Shown one piece after another: positions 27,758 to 37,134 of a stretch of 64,000 nucleotides of DNA (position 1 is the first letter of the stretch; the number at the start of each line of letters is the position of its first letter). The DNA is from JASJBU01 sp963797085 (GTDB taxonomy: Bacteria; Pseudomonadota; Gammaproteobacteria; Chromatiales; Chromatiaceae): positions 413,786 to 477,785 of the forward strand of contig CAWCOA010000011.1 of NCBI GenBank assembly GCA_963797085.1. Reading direction: 5' to 3'. The notes beneath the pieces were generated by a model. It was not told the origin of the DNA, made no database searches, and was given only the letters and a program-made list of their open reading frames with translations. The position numbers and the translations under genes are program-made.

Positions 27758-28677
27758 CAGAACACAAGGCGTTGATGGGCTGGATAGCGGCTCTATTGAT
27801 TGGAACACACACAAGTGTGTCGTTTGCAATGGATGATAACGCTGCTGTTGAGATGCAGTCGGTAAAGGAGACGGCATCCCTATCGGCAGACGGGCCTATC
27901 GAGTATCAGGATGCGGTTCCGTCGGCCCTGCTCGAACAACAGCGCAACAGTGGCAAGCAGCAAGCTGCCCAGGCAGCCTACGAACTCGGCCTGAGATATG
28001 CGGCGAAAAAAGACTGGGACAAAGCCAGTGCACTGTTCCTGGAGGCCATACAGCTGCAACCTGAAAATACGGATTATCTCCATGCGGCCGCCCAGCTTGG
28101 CTATGAACTCAAGAATTTTACTGCGGCAAGAAAATATCAACTTGAGGCCATACGCCTGCACCGAGTACAACATGGAGAGAGCAACGAACAGTTTGTGGCA
28201 TTGATGGATGAATTGGCAATGATCTATGTGGGCGGAAACCACTATATGGATGCGGAGACCTTGTTCAAGAAAACCCTGTTGTTGCGTGAAGTTATGCTCG
28301 AGCCGAACCATCCCAATATTGCCGTGAACCTGTTCAGGCTTGCCACCGTCAAGATCCGCAGGGGTGACTTGGAACCTGCGGAACAGCAGTTGCAGCAAGC
28401 GCTGGATATTCTCAAGGTTGCCGAGACGAATCAGGACTCGGCGATTGCGGGGGTATTGCACAATCTTGGTGAACTCTACCGTGCGCGCAAAGAGTTTTCC
28501 AAAGCGGAAGCGACATTAAACCAGGCAATCGCCATGTGGCGCACCGATCCCGAACAAAACCAATATGAGATTTTGATGACCCAGAAGAGTCTGGATGCCC
28601 TGAAAGCGACGCGACAACGCCTGAGCGATACCAGGATGCAACCAGGCAAGATTGAAGACAATAGTATTCAACTGTAG
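27754..28677 (+). CDS. secreted tetratricopeptide repeat protein
   Basis: The 307-residue gene overlaps the previous one by four bases. A signal peptide (about 8-25, ending VSFA) is followed by a linker and four to five TPR units, for example AAYELGLRYAAKKDWDKASA, LFKKTLLLREVMLEPNHPNI and AGVLHNLGELYRARKEFSKA. The TPR array should bind a periplasmic partner. The operon position between the surface protein and the Spy-like chaperone suggests a role in envelope maintenance; nothing more specific can be seen. Confidence 0.75.
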   Translation: MTEHKALMGWIAALLIGTHTSVSFAMDDNAAVEMQSVKETASLSADGPIEYQDAVPSALLEQQRNSGKQQAAQAAYELGLRYAAKKDWDKASALFLEAIQLQPENTDYLHAAAQLGYELKNFTAARKYQLEAIRLHRVQHGESNEQFVALMDELAMIYVGGNHYMDAETLFKKTLLLREVMLEPNHPNIAVNLFRLATVKIRRGDLEPAEQQLQQALDILKVAETNQDSAIAGVLHNLGELYRARKEFSKAEATLNQAIAMWRTDPEQNQYEILMTQKSLDALKATRQRLSDTRMQPGKIEDNSIQL

Positions 28678-28688
28678 AGGTAAAACTG

Positions 28689-29186
28689 ATGAAAAAGAGA
28701 GTAAAACTGATTGGTATTTCTAGTGCAGTGTTGGCAGGTGTTCTGATTTCCACGAGCTATCTCGCCGCGCATCCGATGGATTTCGGCATGTACGACCAGG
28801 GTCATTACCCGCGTCACATGATGCACAAACCCGAATTCGACAAACCACGCCACCGAGGCCCCATGCAGGCGGTCTGGCAACTCGACTTGAGTGAAGAGCA
28901 GCAGGAGCAGCTCAGCGCACTCATGCAGGAGAAACGCATGGGGGTTCGTGACCGGATGCTCGCAAAACGGACAGCACGCAAGGCCTTGCGCGAGGCCATG
29001 GCCGCGGAACCCTATGACGCCGAGCGGGTAAAACAACTGGCGGAGGCACAGGGTGCTGCGGTCACTGAGCGGATACTCAAACGGGCTGAAACGAGGCAAC
29101 AGATCCGTGCCTTGCTGACACCCGAGCAATTGACCGAACTGGATAGGATGCGTTCAAGGCCGGATTGCCAAGACAAAGCTGACTGA
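28689..29186 (+). CDS. Spy/CpxP-family periplasmic protein
   Basis: The 165-residue protein has a signal peptide (about 8-27) and a His/Met-rich N-terminal part (MYDQGHYPRHMMHK) followed by a mostly helical core with the LTxxQ-type motifs seen twice as LDLSEEQQEQL and LLTPEQLTEL. This is the pattern of Spy and CpxP, ATP-independent periplasmic chaperones and stress regulators that are controlled by Bae and Cpx systems. The His/Met-rich part may also bind metals. The start ATG at 28689 follows a weak site. A T-tract terminator lies 13 bases after the stop. Confidence 0.8.
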   Translation: MKKRVKLIGISSAVLAGVLISTSYLAAHPMDFGMYDQGHYPRHMMHKPEFDKPRHRGPMQAVWQLDLSEEQQEQLSALMQEKRMGVRDRMLAKRTARKALREAMAAEPYDAERVKQLAEAQGAAVTERILKRAETRQQIRALLTPEQLTELDRMRSRPDCQDKAD

Positions 29187-29198
29187 CTTCCTCCCCTT

Positions 29199-29232
29199 GG
29201 CGGGTCATACTTCCCTGGCCCGCCTTTTTTTT
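29199..29232 (+). terminator. rho-independent terminator after the Spy-like gene
   Basis: GGCGGG (29199-29204) pairs with CCCGCC (29219-29224) over a 14-base loop, followed by eight T residues (29225-29232). It lies 13 bases after the stop of the Spy-like gene and before the next ORF, so it may divide the block into two transcription levels, or act as a partial terminator. Confidence 0.7.
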
Positions 29233-29245
29233 ACGGAGACTGTAA

Positions 29246-30064
29246 ATGTTGACAAACAATAAACCCGACTCAGGTGCCGTGCAATGGAACCGGTGGTTTA
29301 TCTACCTTTTGCTCTGCGGGTCTTTACAGTCGGCATTTGCAGATCCCTACACTCCTTCACGGGAGATGGCCAATGAATCGGGCCTTGACCTTGGTCTGCA
29401 ATCCGAGGTCATCGAACCGGTAGCCAAGGTTACAATGCCGGATCTCACTGGCACATGGGTGCTTGACAAAGAGGCCAGTGATGACCCGGAAGCGAAACTG
29501 AAAGCCGCCCGGAGCGATAGGGCACGACCTGCTACCGGAGGCCGTGGAGACGGTGGTTTCGGTCGGCGGCCTGGCGATATGGGTAGACCGGCGGGCGGCA
29601 GGGAATTCAATCGGAAAACCGGTGAGGGGCGTTTCAGGTCTGGCGGGCGACCCGATTCAGGAGTGATGGCCGAACTGTCGGTCAAGACACTCGAAATTGT
29701 TCACCAAGATCCTTTTTTGACGGTGACCACGGAACGGCAGGGTACGCGCAAGCTCTACACGGATTTTCGCGGTGCGTCGGTATCGGCGCAGGGCGGCATG
29801 GATCAACAGGTTGTCACCGGTGGCTGGGAGGGTGATGTGCTGGTCATAGAAATCACCTCGGCAGGTGGCGAGCATATCGTGCAGCGTTTACGCTTGCTGG
29901 ATGAACCACTGCGTCTCGAGCGGGTGACCGAGCTTCCGGATCGGGATGAAAATAGCAAGGCCATTCAAGTAAAGCAGATCTTTCTACCCAAGGATTCGCT
30001 AGACATGGACAATCAGCCGCAGCGAAATTCTGTATCCAGTGATATCCGTTGGCTGGAGGATTAG
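29246..30064 (+). CDS. secreted protein of unknown function
   Basis: GGAG precedes the ATG at 29246. The 272-residue protein has a signal peptide (about 17-35, ending SAFA), the beta-type start DLTGTWVLDKEASDDP, a Gly/Arg-rich low-complexity stretch (about 95-140) and a C-terminal beta domain with TERQGTRKLYTDFRG and GGWEGDVLVIEIT. The DLTGTW-plus-VIEIT pattern resembles small lipocalin-like or DUF-type secreted domains, but no family was identified with certainty. It lies between the Spy-like gene and macA, so it may belong to the same envelope-stress or efflux unit. Confidence 0.6.
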   Translation: MLTNNKPDSGAVQWNRWFIYLLLCGSLQSAFADPYTPSREMANESGLDLGLQSEVIEPVAKVTMPDLTGTWVLDKEASDDPEAKLKAARSDRARPATGGRGDGGFGRRPGDMGRPAGGREFNRKTGEGRFRSGGRPDSGVMAELSVKTLEIVHQDPFLTVTTERQGTRKLYTDFRGASVSAQGGMDQQVVTGGWEGDVLVIEITSAGGEHIVQRLRLLDEPLRLERVTELPDRDENSKAIQVKQIFLPKDSLDMDNQPQRNSVSSDIRWLED

Positions 30065-30107
30065 CGTTTTCGATAATCTATCATTGACTGTATGAGTGAT
30101 AAATAAA

Positions 30108-31392
30108 ATGACAGATCACAGATTGGAAAACGATATAACCACAACGTTGGGGATCGATGGCTCAAATGTGAGCCGGGGTCGTTGGTTGAAATGGCTCTTG
30201 GGCCTTACCATTGTTTTGTCAGTGCTGGGTGTGTTTCTGCTTTGGCAGGCAAGTGACAGCACTAACGGCGTACAATACAAGACCCAGGAGGCAAGGCGGG
30301 GTGGCCTGATCATCACCGTTTCGGCAACCGGCAATCTGGAACCCACCAACCAGGTCGATGTGGGCAGTGAGCTGTCCGGCATCATCGATAACGTTTTAGT
30401 GGACTATAACGACCGGGTCGAGGCCGGCCAGATTCTGGCGGAGTTGGATACCGACAAGCTGCGTGCCGAGGTTCTCCAGTCCGAGGCGGCGCTGGCGGCG
30501 GCCGAGGCAAAGGTTAAAGTGTCGCAGGCGACGGTGCTCGAGACAAGGCTCAAGCTGCAGCGCTGTCAAAGATTGGCGGAAAAGAAACTGTGTGCCCAGG
30601 AAGAGCTCGACACGGATAGCGCGGCGTACAAGCGGGCGCAGGCGGAAGAGGGCAGCACCAGGGCGCAAGTCGCCGAGGCACGTGCCAAGCTGGATGCGGA
30701 TCAGGACCAACCTGGCCAAGACGGCGATCCACTCGCCGATCGATGGCGTAGTCCTGGTGAGGACGGTCGAGCCCGGGCAGACTGTTGCTGCCTCACTCCA
30801 GGCGCCGGTACTGTTTACTCTGGCCGAAGATCTGGCGGAGATGGAACTGCACGTCGATGTGGACGAGGCGGATGTGGGACAGGTTCGTGAGGGGCAGCAG
30901 GCGAGCTTCACCGTTGATGCCTTCCCCGATCAGATCTTCGAGGCACAGATCACACAGGTACGATACGGTGCTCAGGAGGTCGACGGGGTCATCACCTACG
31001 AGACCGTGCTGCAGGTAGACAACTCTGACTTGTCACTTCGCCCCGGCATGACCGCGACAGCCGAAATCACGGTGAAGCAAATTGACGATGCATTGCTCGT
31101 ACCCAATGCCGCCTTGCGCTTCAATCCGGCAGCACAGTCCGGCAAGTCTTCATCCCAAAAAGGCAGCCTGCTCAGTCAACTCATGCCCCGCCGCCCGCCT
31201 GCTCCCGAGAAAAGCCGGAAAGAGAGCAAGAACAACAAAGGCCGGCAACAGGTCTGGACCATACGTGATGGTGAAGCCGCCGCCATTTCTGTCAGCACCG
31301 GCACCACGGACGGCATCTGGACCGAGATTACCCAGGGTGAGCTGCAGGCCGGTACTGCCTTGCTGGTGGGTAGCGCAAAAGCAGGACGTTGA
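30108..31392 (+). CDS. macA: MacA-like periplasmic adaptor, frameshifted
   Basis: The protein has a membrane helix (about 23-45), a lipoyl/beta-barrel start (VDVGSELSGIIDNVLVDYND, VEAGQILAELD), a coiled-coil hairpin and a second lipoyl part. The first frame loses continuity at about 30705-30711, where one extra base is present; the next frame continues NLAKTAIHSPIDGVVLVRTV and GMTATAEITV to the stop at 31392. MacA links the MacB transporter to an outer-membrane channel. No tolC-like gene is present. The ATG at 30108 was preferred over a GTG at 30096. The transporter genes follow after two bases. Confidence 0.8.
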
Positions 31393-31394
31393 GT

Positions 31395-32114
31395 ATGGCA
31401 TCGGGCGATTCCAATACTCAGACGCTGGTCGAATTATCGGGTGTTACTAGAGTCTACGGCAGCGGGGCAGCGATGATGCAGGCACTGCGCGGTGTCGATC
31501 TGCAAATCGAAAAAGGCGATTTCGTCGCAGTGATGGGTCCCAGCGGATCGGGCAAGTCCACCTGCATGAATATCCTGGGCTGTCTGGATACGCCGTCCGC
31601 CGGGTCCTATCGTTTTGCAGGCGTCGATGTGGGCAGCCTGTCGCGGGATCAGCGCGCGCTGCTGCGCCGTCACTATCTGGGTTTCGTGTTTCAGGGCTTC
31701 AATCTGTTGAACCGCACCTCGGCGCTGGAAAATGTGGAGCTGCCGCTGATCTATCGCGGCCTGCCAGTGGCGGAACGGCGCGGCAGGGCCTTGCGTGCTC
31801 TGGAAGCCGTACGGCTCGAGGCCTGGGCGCAGCATACCCCGGGAGAACTGTCGGGCGGGCAGCAACAGCGGGTAGCCATTGCCCGCGCCATCGTTACAGA
31901 GCCGGCCGTGCTGCTCGCCGACGAGCCCACGGGTAACCTGGATTCCGCGCACAGCCGGGAGATCATGGAGCTGTTGCGGTCGTTCAACCAGGACCAGGGC
32001 ATCACCATCATCATGGTAACCCACGAACCGGACATGGCGTCCTACGCCAGACGCGTGATCCGGTTTCTGGATGGCCTGGTCGAGACAGATATTCAAAACG
32101 GGGAGACCAGCTGA
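31395..32114 (+). CDS. macB: MacB-type ABC ATPase
   Basis: The 239-residue ATPase has Walker A GPSGSGKST, Q-loop FQGFNLL, signature LSGGQQQRVAIARA, Walker B VLLADEPTGNLDS and the switch histidine VTHEPD. This is the LolD/MacB group of ATPases. The ATPase and permease are separate genes here, whereas E. coli MacB is one fused protein, so the symbol refers to the ATPase half. The stop overlaps the start of the permease gene by one base, which fits strict co-translation. Confidence 0.88.
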   Translation: MASGDSNTQTLVELSGVTRVYGSGAAMMQALRGVDLQIEKGDFVAVMGPSGSGKSTCMNILGCLDTPSAGSYRFAGVDVGSLSRDQRALLRRHYLGFVFQGFNLLNRTSALENVELPLIYRGLPVAERRGRALRALEAVRLEAWAQHTPGELSGGQQQRVAIARAIVTEPAVLLADEPTGNLDSAHSREIMELLRSFNQDQGITIIMVTHEPDMASYARRVIRFLDGLVETDIQNGETS

Positions 32115-33325
32115 TGTTGTGGAACGCATTTATATTGGCCCTGCAGGAGATTCGCCGCAATGTCATGCGTTCCTTTTTAACGATTCTCGGCATCGTTATC
32201 GGGGTTGCCGCGGTCATCACCATGGTGACTATTGGCGGCGGCGCGACAGTGCAGGTCACCAATCAGATCGAAAGCCTGGGCAGCAATCTGCTGCATGTCA
32301 GACCAGGTCAACGTGGTCGCGGCCCAGGCGGGACGCGCTCAACCGCTGACATGTTTGAGGTGGACGATGCCAAAGCGATCGCCCGGGAAATCTCTGAGCT
32401 GGACGCGGTAGCTCCGGTTGCATCCAAGGGAACACAAGTCATATACGGAAACAAAAACTGGTCCACCACGGCTACCGGCAGCACCAATGACTATCTGCAG
32501 GTGCGGGACTGGTCGCTCAAGAGCGGACGCCAATTTACCCTTGGTGAGCTGCAAGCCGGCAAGACGGTCTGCATCCTCGGGACCACCGTGCGTGCTGAAC
32601 TTTTCGGGGATCAGGAAGCTCTGGGTACCACCATTCGTCTGGAAAAACTGTCCTGCCAGGTGATCGGAGAACTCGAATCCAAGGGTCAGTCCAGTTTCGG
32701 CCAGGATCAGGACGACTTTGTGCTTCTGCCACTGCGTGCCATCCAACGGCGCATCGCCGGGAATACGGACGTCGGCTCCATATACATCTCGGCTCAGGAC
32801 GGTGTTTCCACTGAAAAGGTCAAGCAGAATATCGAGAGGCTGATGCGCGAGCGTCGTCGCATTTCATCAGGTGAAGACGACGACTTCCATGTCAATGATA
32901 TGCAGGAACTCGTCAGCATGATGACGGGAACGACCGAGGTGCTTACTGGACTGCTGGGTGCTGTTGCCGCGGTCAGTCTGCTGGTCGGCGGCATCGGCAT
33001 CATGAATATCATGTTGGTCTCGGTCACCGAACGGACCCGCGAGATCGGCATCCGGCTGGCCATCGGCGCCCGCGAGAAGGAGGTGCTGATGCAGTTTCTG
33101 GTCGAAGCGGTGGTCTTGTCATCCCTCGGCGGTATCATCGGTATTATTCTCGCCATCGCCGGGTCAGTTGGGCTTTCACATTTGCTACAGGTACCTTTCG
33201 TCTTCAATCCGAGTATCGTGGTGGTTGCCTTCCTGTTCTCGGCTGCCGTTGGTATATTATTTGGTTTCTTTCCTGCGCGTAAAGCGGCGCAGCTCGATCC
33301 CATCGATGCCTTGCGTCATGAATAA
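32114..33325 (+). CDS. macB: MacB-type ABC permease
   Basis: The 403-residue permease has an N-terminal membrane helix (about 20-45, TILGIVIGVAAVITMVT), a large periplasmic MacB_PCD domain (about 50-270) and three C-terminal helices with the FtsX signature ERTREIGIRLAIGAREKEVL. It transduces ATPase movement to the periplasm as a mechanotransmission pump rather than a channel. In other bacteria such pumps export macrolides, heat-stable toxins, siderophores or lipopeptides. With macA and the ATPase it forms a complete inner-membrane unit; the substrate is not predictable. Confidence 0.88.
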   Translation: MLWNAFILALQEIRRNVMRSFLTILGIVIGVAAVITMVTIGGGATVQVTNQIESLGSNLLHVRPGQRGRGPGGTRSTADMFEVDDAKAIAREISELDAVAPVASKGTQVIYGNKNWSTTATGSTNDYLQVRDWSLKSGRQFTLGELQAGKTVCILGTTVRAELFGDQEALGTTIRLEKLSCQVIGELESKGQSSFGQDQDDFVLLPLRAIQRRIAGNTDVGSIYISAQDGVSTEKVKQNIERLMRERRRISSGEDDDFHVNDMQELVSMMTGTTEVLTGLLGAVAAVSLLVGGIGIMNIMLVSVTERTREIGIRLAIGAREKEVLMQFLVEAVVLSSLGGIIGIILAIAGSVGLSHLLQVPFVFNPSIVVVAFLFSAAVGILFGFFPARKAAQLDPIDALRHE

Positions 33326-33815
33326 CCCTAGAAGCTGAATTGTGAGCCGCTATTGCGCCTGGTTTTTCCAGTATACGAAAACTTTGAATGTCTGCTTACT
33401 GGCTGAAGATAGGTTAAACGACCAATAAACGGAATGACTCCTTACAGCATGACGCAGCCGGTTGCCTACAGTGTGGCCAATGACCGCTCGTGGCCGACAG
33501 CACTCATTTCAAGCCAGTAGTTATAGGAACTCTAGTATCATATGATTGTTATTGGGCAACAGGACCGACAAAGCAGTCATTGGCCTCAAACAATTCACGC
33601 CTCTCATTAACCCGAGAAAGCTGGCATTGATGGGATAGGGCTAATGCGCTTGTATTCATACTGCAATCTGATGACAGCGGGACGTGCAAAACAGTCAGCC
33701 AGAATCAATAATTCGTGGTACATTTCCAATTACATTGCGGATAAAATAAAGGCGGTGAGCATGGCAATGAATTACAGTCTAACGGCCTTTTGATGAATCC
33801 CTAGGGAGTATCCCC
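33326..33815. other. intergenic region with degenerate repeat
   Basis: About 490 bases with no gene, between the pump and the VIT-type transporter. It holds repeat copy A (33562-33734), listed separately. Around 33490 it also contains a sequence (CCAATGACCGCTCGTGG) that resembles fragments of the same repeat family in inverted orientation. Confidence 0.6.
33562..33734. repeat. dispersed intergenic repeat, copy A
   Basis: This stretch shares long blocks with 38251-38420, including GTCATTG-CCTCA, CATTAA-CC-AGAAAGCTG and ATTCATAC, with an estimated identity of about two thirds by eye. Its end (GTCAGCCAGAATCA, then ATTCGTGGTAC) matches 45973-46020 more closely. No reading frame or recognised structure explains it. 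Confidence 0.6.
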
Positions 33816-34505
33816 ATGAGTCATGCTGAACGACACAGATCACATCGCGTAGGCTGGCTGCGTGCTGCAGTTTTAGGTGCAAATGACGGCATAGTCTCCA
33901 CCGCAAGTCTCATTATCGGAGTTGCCGCGGCTGGCACTGCGCATGGGGATATTCTCCTTGCGGGAGTTGCCGGGCTGGTTGCGGGAGCGATGTCCATGGC
34001 GGCTGGTGAATACGTCTCCGTCAGCTCGCAGTCAGATACCGAAAATGCAGACTTGGCGCTTGAAAAAAAGTCGTTGGACAAAGACTTTGAATTTGAAAAG
34101 GAAGAGCTTGCAAAAATATATGAAGAAAGGGGGCTCGAGCCAGATCTGGCTGAACAAGTAGCAACACAGCTCATGGCCCACGATGCGCTTGGTGCGCATG
34201 CTCGAGACGAGATAGGCATATCGGTGAGCGCCAAGGCGCAACCGGTTCAAGCGGCGGTATATTCGGCAGGCACCTTTACCATTGGTGCGGCATTGCCGTT
34301 ATGCACAGCCTGGCTGGCGGCTGTCCAACAACTCATCCTCACGGTTGCGGTACTGTCTTTGGTTTTTCTTGCGGCCTTAGGTGGAATTGCCGCTCGAGCG
34401 GGTGGCGCATCAATCTTCAAAGGCGCAGCCAGAGTTGCATTCTGGGGGTCTCTGGCGATGGGTTTGACTGCACTGGTCGGTAGATTGTTTGGTGTGGTTG
34501 CCTGA
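33816..34505 (+). CDS. VIT1/CCC1-family metal transporter
   Basis: The 229-residue protein starts with the conserved first helix GWLRAAVLGANDGIVSTASL, followed by GAMSMAAGEYVSVSSQ, a charged cytoplasmic metal-binding helix pair (ENADLALEKKSL, FEKEELAKIYEERGL) and three further membrane helices. Members exchange Fe2+ or Mn2+ for protons and detoxify the cytoplasm by export. The ribosome site GGGAG lies 7 bases before the ATG. It stands alone with no metal-dependent regulator nearby. Confidence 0.88.
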   Translation: MSHAERHRSHRVGWLRAAVLGANDGIVSTASLIIGVAAAGTAHGDILLAGVAGLVAGAMSMAAGEYVSVSSQSDTENADLALEKKSLDKDFEFEKEELAKIYEERGLEPDLAEQVATQLMAHDALGAHARDEIGISVSAKAQPVQAAVYSAGTFTIGAALPLCTAWLAAVQQLILTVAVLSLVFLAALGGIAARAGGASIFKGAARVAFWGSLAMGLTALVGRLFGVVA

Positions 34506-34596
34506 TCAAGAAAGATTCATTAGCTTGACCGCCACTGAACCCAGGTGTTTCAGGCGCTGCAACACCAACACCAATATTTCTCCCGGGTTTCCAAGG

Positions 34597-36798
34597 TTAC
34601 TGAACAACCTGTTCCACCTTGGTCATGACCTGCTCACGCCATTGGGTGATGTAGCCCTCCTCCCAGAGGTAACCGAAAACGATCAGCAGCAGCATCAGAA
34701 AGGCATACAGTTTCCAAGGCGTCTTGTGTTGTGCGTAGGGATCGCGCACGGAGCGTTCCGCGCCGGTAGGGAGCTTGGCGACATGGGTCAGCGAAGCACC
34801 GAATGGGAGATTGATCATCGCCTTGGTGTTCACCGCCCAGCCGTTCGCATCCAGCAGCGGGGCCAGATTGCGGCGCCGCAGCTTCAGGTAGGCGATGACC
34901 ATCGAGGGCCCTGAGATAATCAGCAGCAGGCCGAGGACAGCCAGCGGCATCTGCCAGAGGCTGAGGGTCATGAAGCCGGTCAGGACCGTCGCCACCGCTG
35001 TGCCGATGGCTCCCAGTGCAAGGCCGATTGCTGCGAAGATGCCGGCGAATTTGCCTACGTCAAAGGGTACGGCATCCATCGTCGTGCCTTCACTGGCCTT
35101 ATTGGTCAGATCGACAACCCCCGCGGCAGCCTTGCTTTCGACAGCCTTTTCACTGGCAGCCGCCATTTTCTCGATCTGTTCCTGAATCATCCGCCCAACA
35201 CGTTTGTAAGGTGACCAGAAGGCCTGTCTGACACTGATCGGGTGCTCGACAATTTTGACGATGGTGGCGTCCCAGTCATGGCCTTTGCGATCGTAGAAGA
35301 CCGCGTTGCGTCCGACCATCAGGTCATCTGAATCGCCATCGGTAATCCCGACGACGATGTTCATGGTTTCGTCACTGCCTTTGCGCTTGCAGTTGCAGTA
35401 GGTCAGAAAGATGCGGGAGTGTCCCGCCATGCTGCTGTGCTTGGCCACATCCTCGACCTTGATGCAAAGGTCGCAGCTACGGGTATCCAGATAGAGCTTG
35501 CCGGTCTGGAAGATGGCGTATTTGTGAGGTGTATAGAAATCACGGAATGCCACAAAGTTGTTGAGCAATTTGAACAGGTCACGGTGATAACGGATCAACC
35601 TGTCGACCGAGCCGATGGCTTCCATCTCGTCGCTGAGCTCCTTGTCCTTTTTGAACAGCTCGTTGATCGCTTTACGGCTTCCGTCGGACAGCAGCTCGCG
35701 GACCCGCTTGATTCCCAGCACCTCGACCTTCGCGCCTTTCTTCGCGGTTTGCCAGGCTTGATGAAGGGCGAATTTTGCATCAAGTTCCAGCCATTGTTCA
35801 TGGCTCAAAGCGTCAGAATGGCCGAATAGAGGGACAACAATTTCACAGCGCAGCTTGTCGATTGCATCGGCCCATGCCGGATTGACAGCCGTTTTCAAGG
35901 GCAGCGGCTTGCCAGGTGCGATAGTGGCCAAGGGGAAAGTGGCCAGCTCAGCATTTGTCGTCGATAAGGCCCTGGGTGCCAGCGCCTGGTAGTTGAGAGT
36001 TGAGGGGTTCAGTGATTCCGTAGCCTGGGTATCGAATTCCGCGATACGGCAGCGGGTGAAGTAGTCGTCGACCTTTTCCTTTATTGCGTTGAAGATCTTT
36101 GCTGCAGCCGGAGTGCGGTCGCCAAAAGGCAGGATGTTGTCTTTGTCTGCCTCTGCTCTTTTCCACCAGAGGTCATAAGCCTCGGCCTGACGGAAGAACT
36201 CCTCGACCTGTTGCTCGGCAATACCCGGCTGTCCCGAGCGGTCGATTACAGAGCCCATGCACTCGATGATCTGTTCGATTGCCTGACTGGTAGCTTTGTC
36301 GCCCGCTGACTCCGGCGGCAGGATGCCATCGCCGTTGAACGGCGTATTGGCAAAGATCTTCGCCGTGTCGGCGGTGTCATTGGTGGTGATGACCTCAGTA
36401 TCAGGTTTGCCGAGAATCTTCAGAATTTCACGCGCTGAGCGCAACAGCGTATCAGCCTCAACAACGTCCTCGCGAATTGCGCTCAGCGGCAGTGCTTCAG
36501 CGCCTTGGGTGAGGTCGTTCGGGTCCTTGAGCAGCGAGACTGCCCACTTGACGGCTGCGATCAGCTCCGGTGGACGAATCTGACCATCCTTGTCTGAGTC
36601 GATCAACTGCAGGGTGCGCCCGTCAAACTCCAGGCGGTGTGTCGGGCAGCTCAAGGCTGCCCACAGCTTTTGGTCAAGTTGATCGAGCGCCATAAGATCG
36701 GCCCCGGTTTCGAGCCGAACCTGGTCGAAGCCGCCGGAACGAAAAAATCGCCAGCGGTAGGGGTGGTTGTCCAGCTGTGAGTTGGAATTAAAGACCAT
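34597..36798 (-). CDS. large EF-hand-like membrane protein of unknown function
   Basis: The 733-residue protein contains a textbook EF-hand loop, DSDKDGQIRPPE (about residues 67-78), and a second, partial one around NGDGILPPES (about 176-185). Helical regions fill residues 100-500. A Cys/His-containing section (CDLCIKVEDVAKHSSM, TYCNCKRKG) sits at about 455-500. Two hydrophobic helices occur near 590-645 (GLALGAIGTAVATVLTGF and MPLAVLGLLLIISGPSMVIA), and another near the C-terminus (AFLMLLLIVFGYLW). It may be a calcium-responsive protein anchored by its C-terminus. I do not recognise the family. The gene lies convergent with the VIT-type transporter. Confidence 0.75.
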   Translation of the reverse strand: MVFNSNSQLDNHPYRWRFFRSGGFDQVRLETGADLMALDQLDQKLWAALSCPTHRLEFDGRTLQLIDSDKDGQIRPPELIAAVKWAVSLLKDPNDLTQGAEALPLSAIREDVVEADTLLRSAREILKILGKPDTEVITTNDTADTAKIFANTPFNGDGILPPESAGDKATSQAIEQIIECMGSVIDRSGQPGIAEQQVEEFFRQAEAYDLWWKRAEADKDNILPFGDRTPAAAKIFNAIKEKVDDYFTRCRIAEFDTQATESLNPSTLNYQALAPRALSTTNAELATFPLATIAPGKPLPLKTAVNPAWADAIDKLRCEIVVPLFGHSDALSHEQWLELDAKFALHQAWQTAKKGAKVEVLGIKRVRELLSDGSRKAINELFKKDKELSDEMEAIGSVDRLIRYHRDLFKLLNNFVAFRDFYTPHKYAIFQTGKLYLDTRSCDLCIKVEDVAKHSSMAGHSRIFLTYCNCKRKGSDETMNIVVGITDGDSDDLMVGRNAVFYDRKGHDWDATIVKIVEHPISVRQAFWSPYKRVGRMIQEQIEKMAAASEKAVESKAAAGVVDLTNKASEGTTMDAVPFDVGKFAGIFAAIGLALGAIGTAVATVLTGFMTLSLWQMPLAVLGLLLIISGPSMVIAYLKLRRRNLAPLLDANGWAVNTKAMINLPFGASLTHVAKLPTGAERSVRDPYAQHKTPWKLYAFLMLLLIVFGYLWEEGYITQWREQVMTKVEQVVQ

Positions 36799-36951
36799 AT
36801 TCAGTTATCCAATCAATTCTTTGCAATGAAACCAGTATACCGCTGAGCAAAGTATGGGACATGTTGAATTAGGGTTCAGTTAAGAGGACCGAGCGTTATG
36901 CGTGTCTGACAGCAGACTCTATCATTTTCTTATAAGGGACCAGGTGGGTTC

Positions 36952-37077
36952 ATGGCAATATCAGATTACTTAACGACCAGACGTATTCGCCAATGGGCCG
37001 GCGGACGTTCTTTCGAGCGTGGCGAGGCCTATTTCGAGGAAGGTCTTGTCAGCGCTTTGAGAAGAACGCAACACTGA
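36952..37077 (+). pseudogene. N-terminal remnant of a SWIM zinc-finger protein gene
   Basis: The 41-codon frame reads SDYLTTRRIRQWAGGRSFER then GEAYFEEGLVSALR before stopping. That matches the start of SWIM zinc-finger family proteins (IRQW-x-x-x-x-SFERGEAYF), which are normally hundreds of residues long. No zinc-finger part follows; the converging ubiE gene begins 57 bases later. It is therefore a truncated relic rather than a small gene. A ribosome-like AGGTGGG lies upstream. Confidence 0.6.
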
Positions 37078-37134
37078 TCGCAAATCTCAACGGCTCATGA
37101 GTAGTCACTCACCTCTGTCCAATGGCGGAGACAC

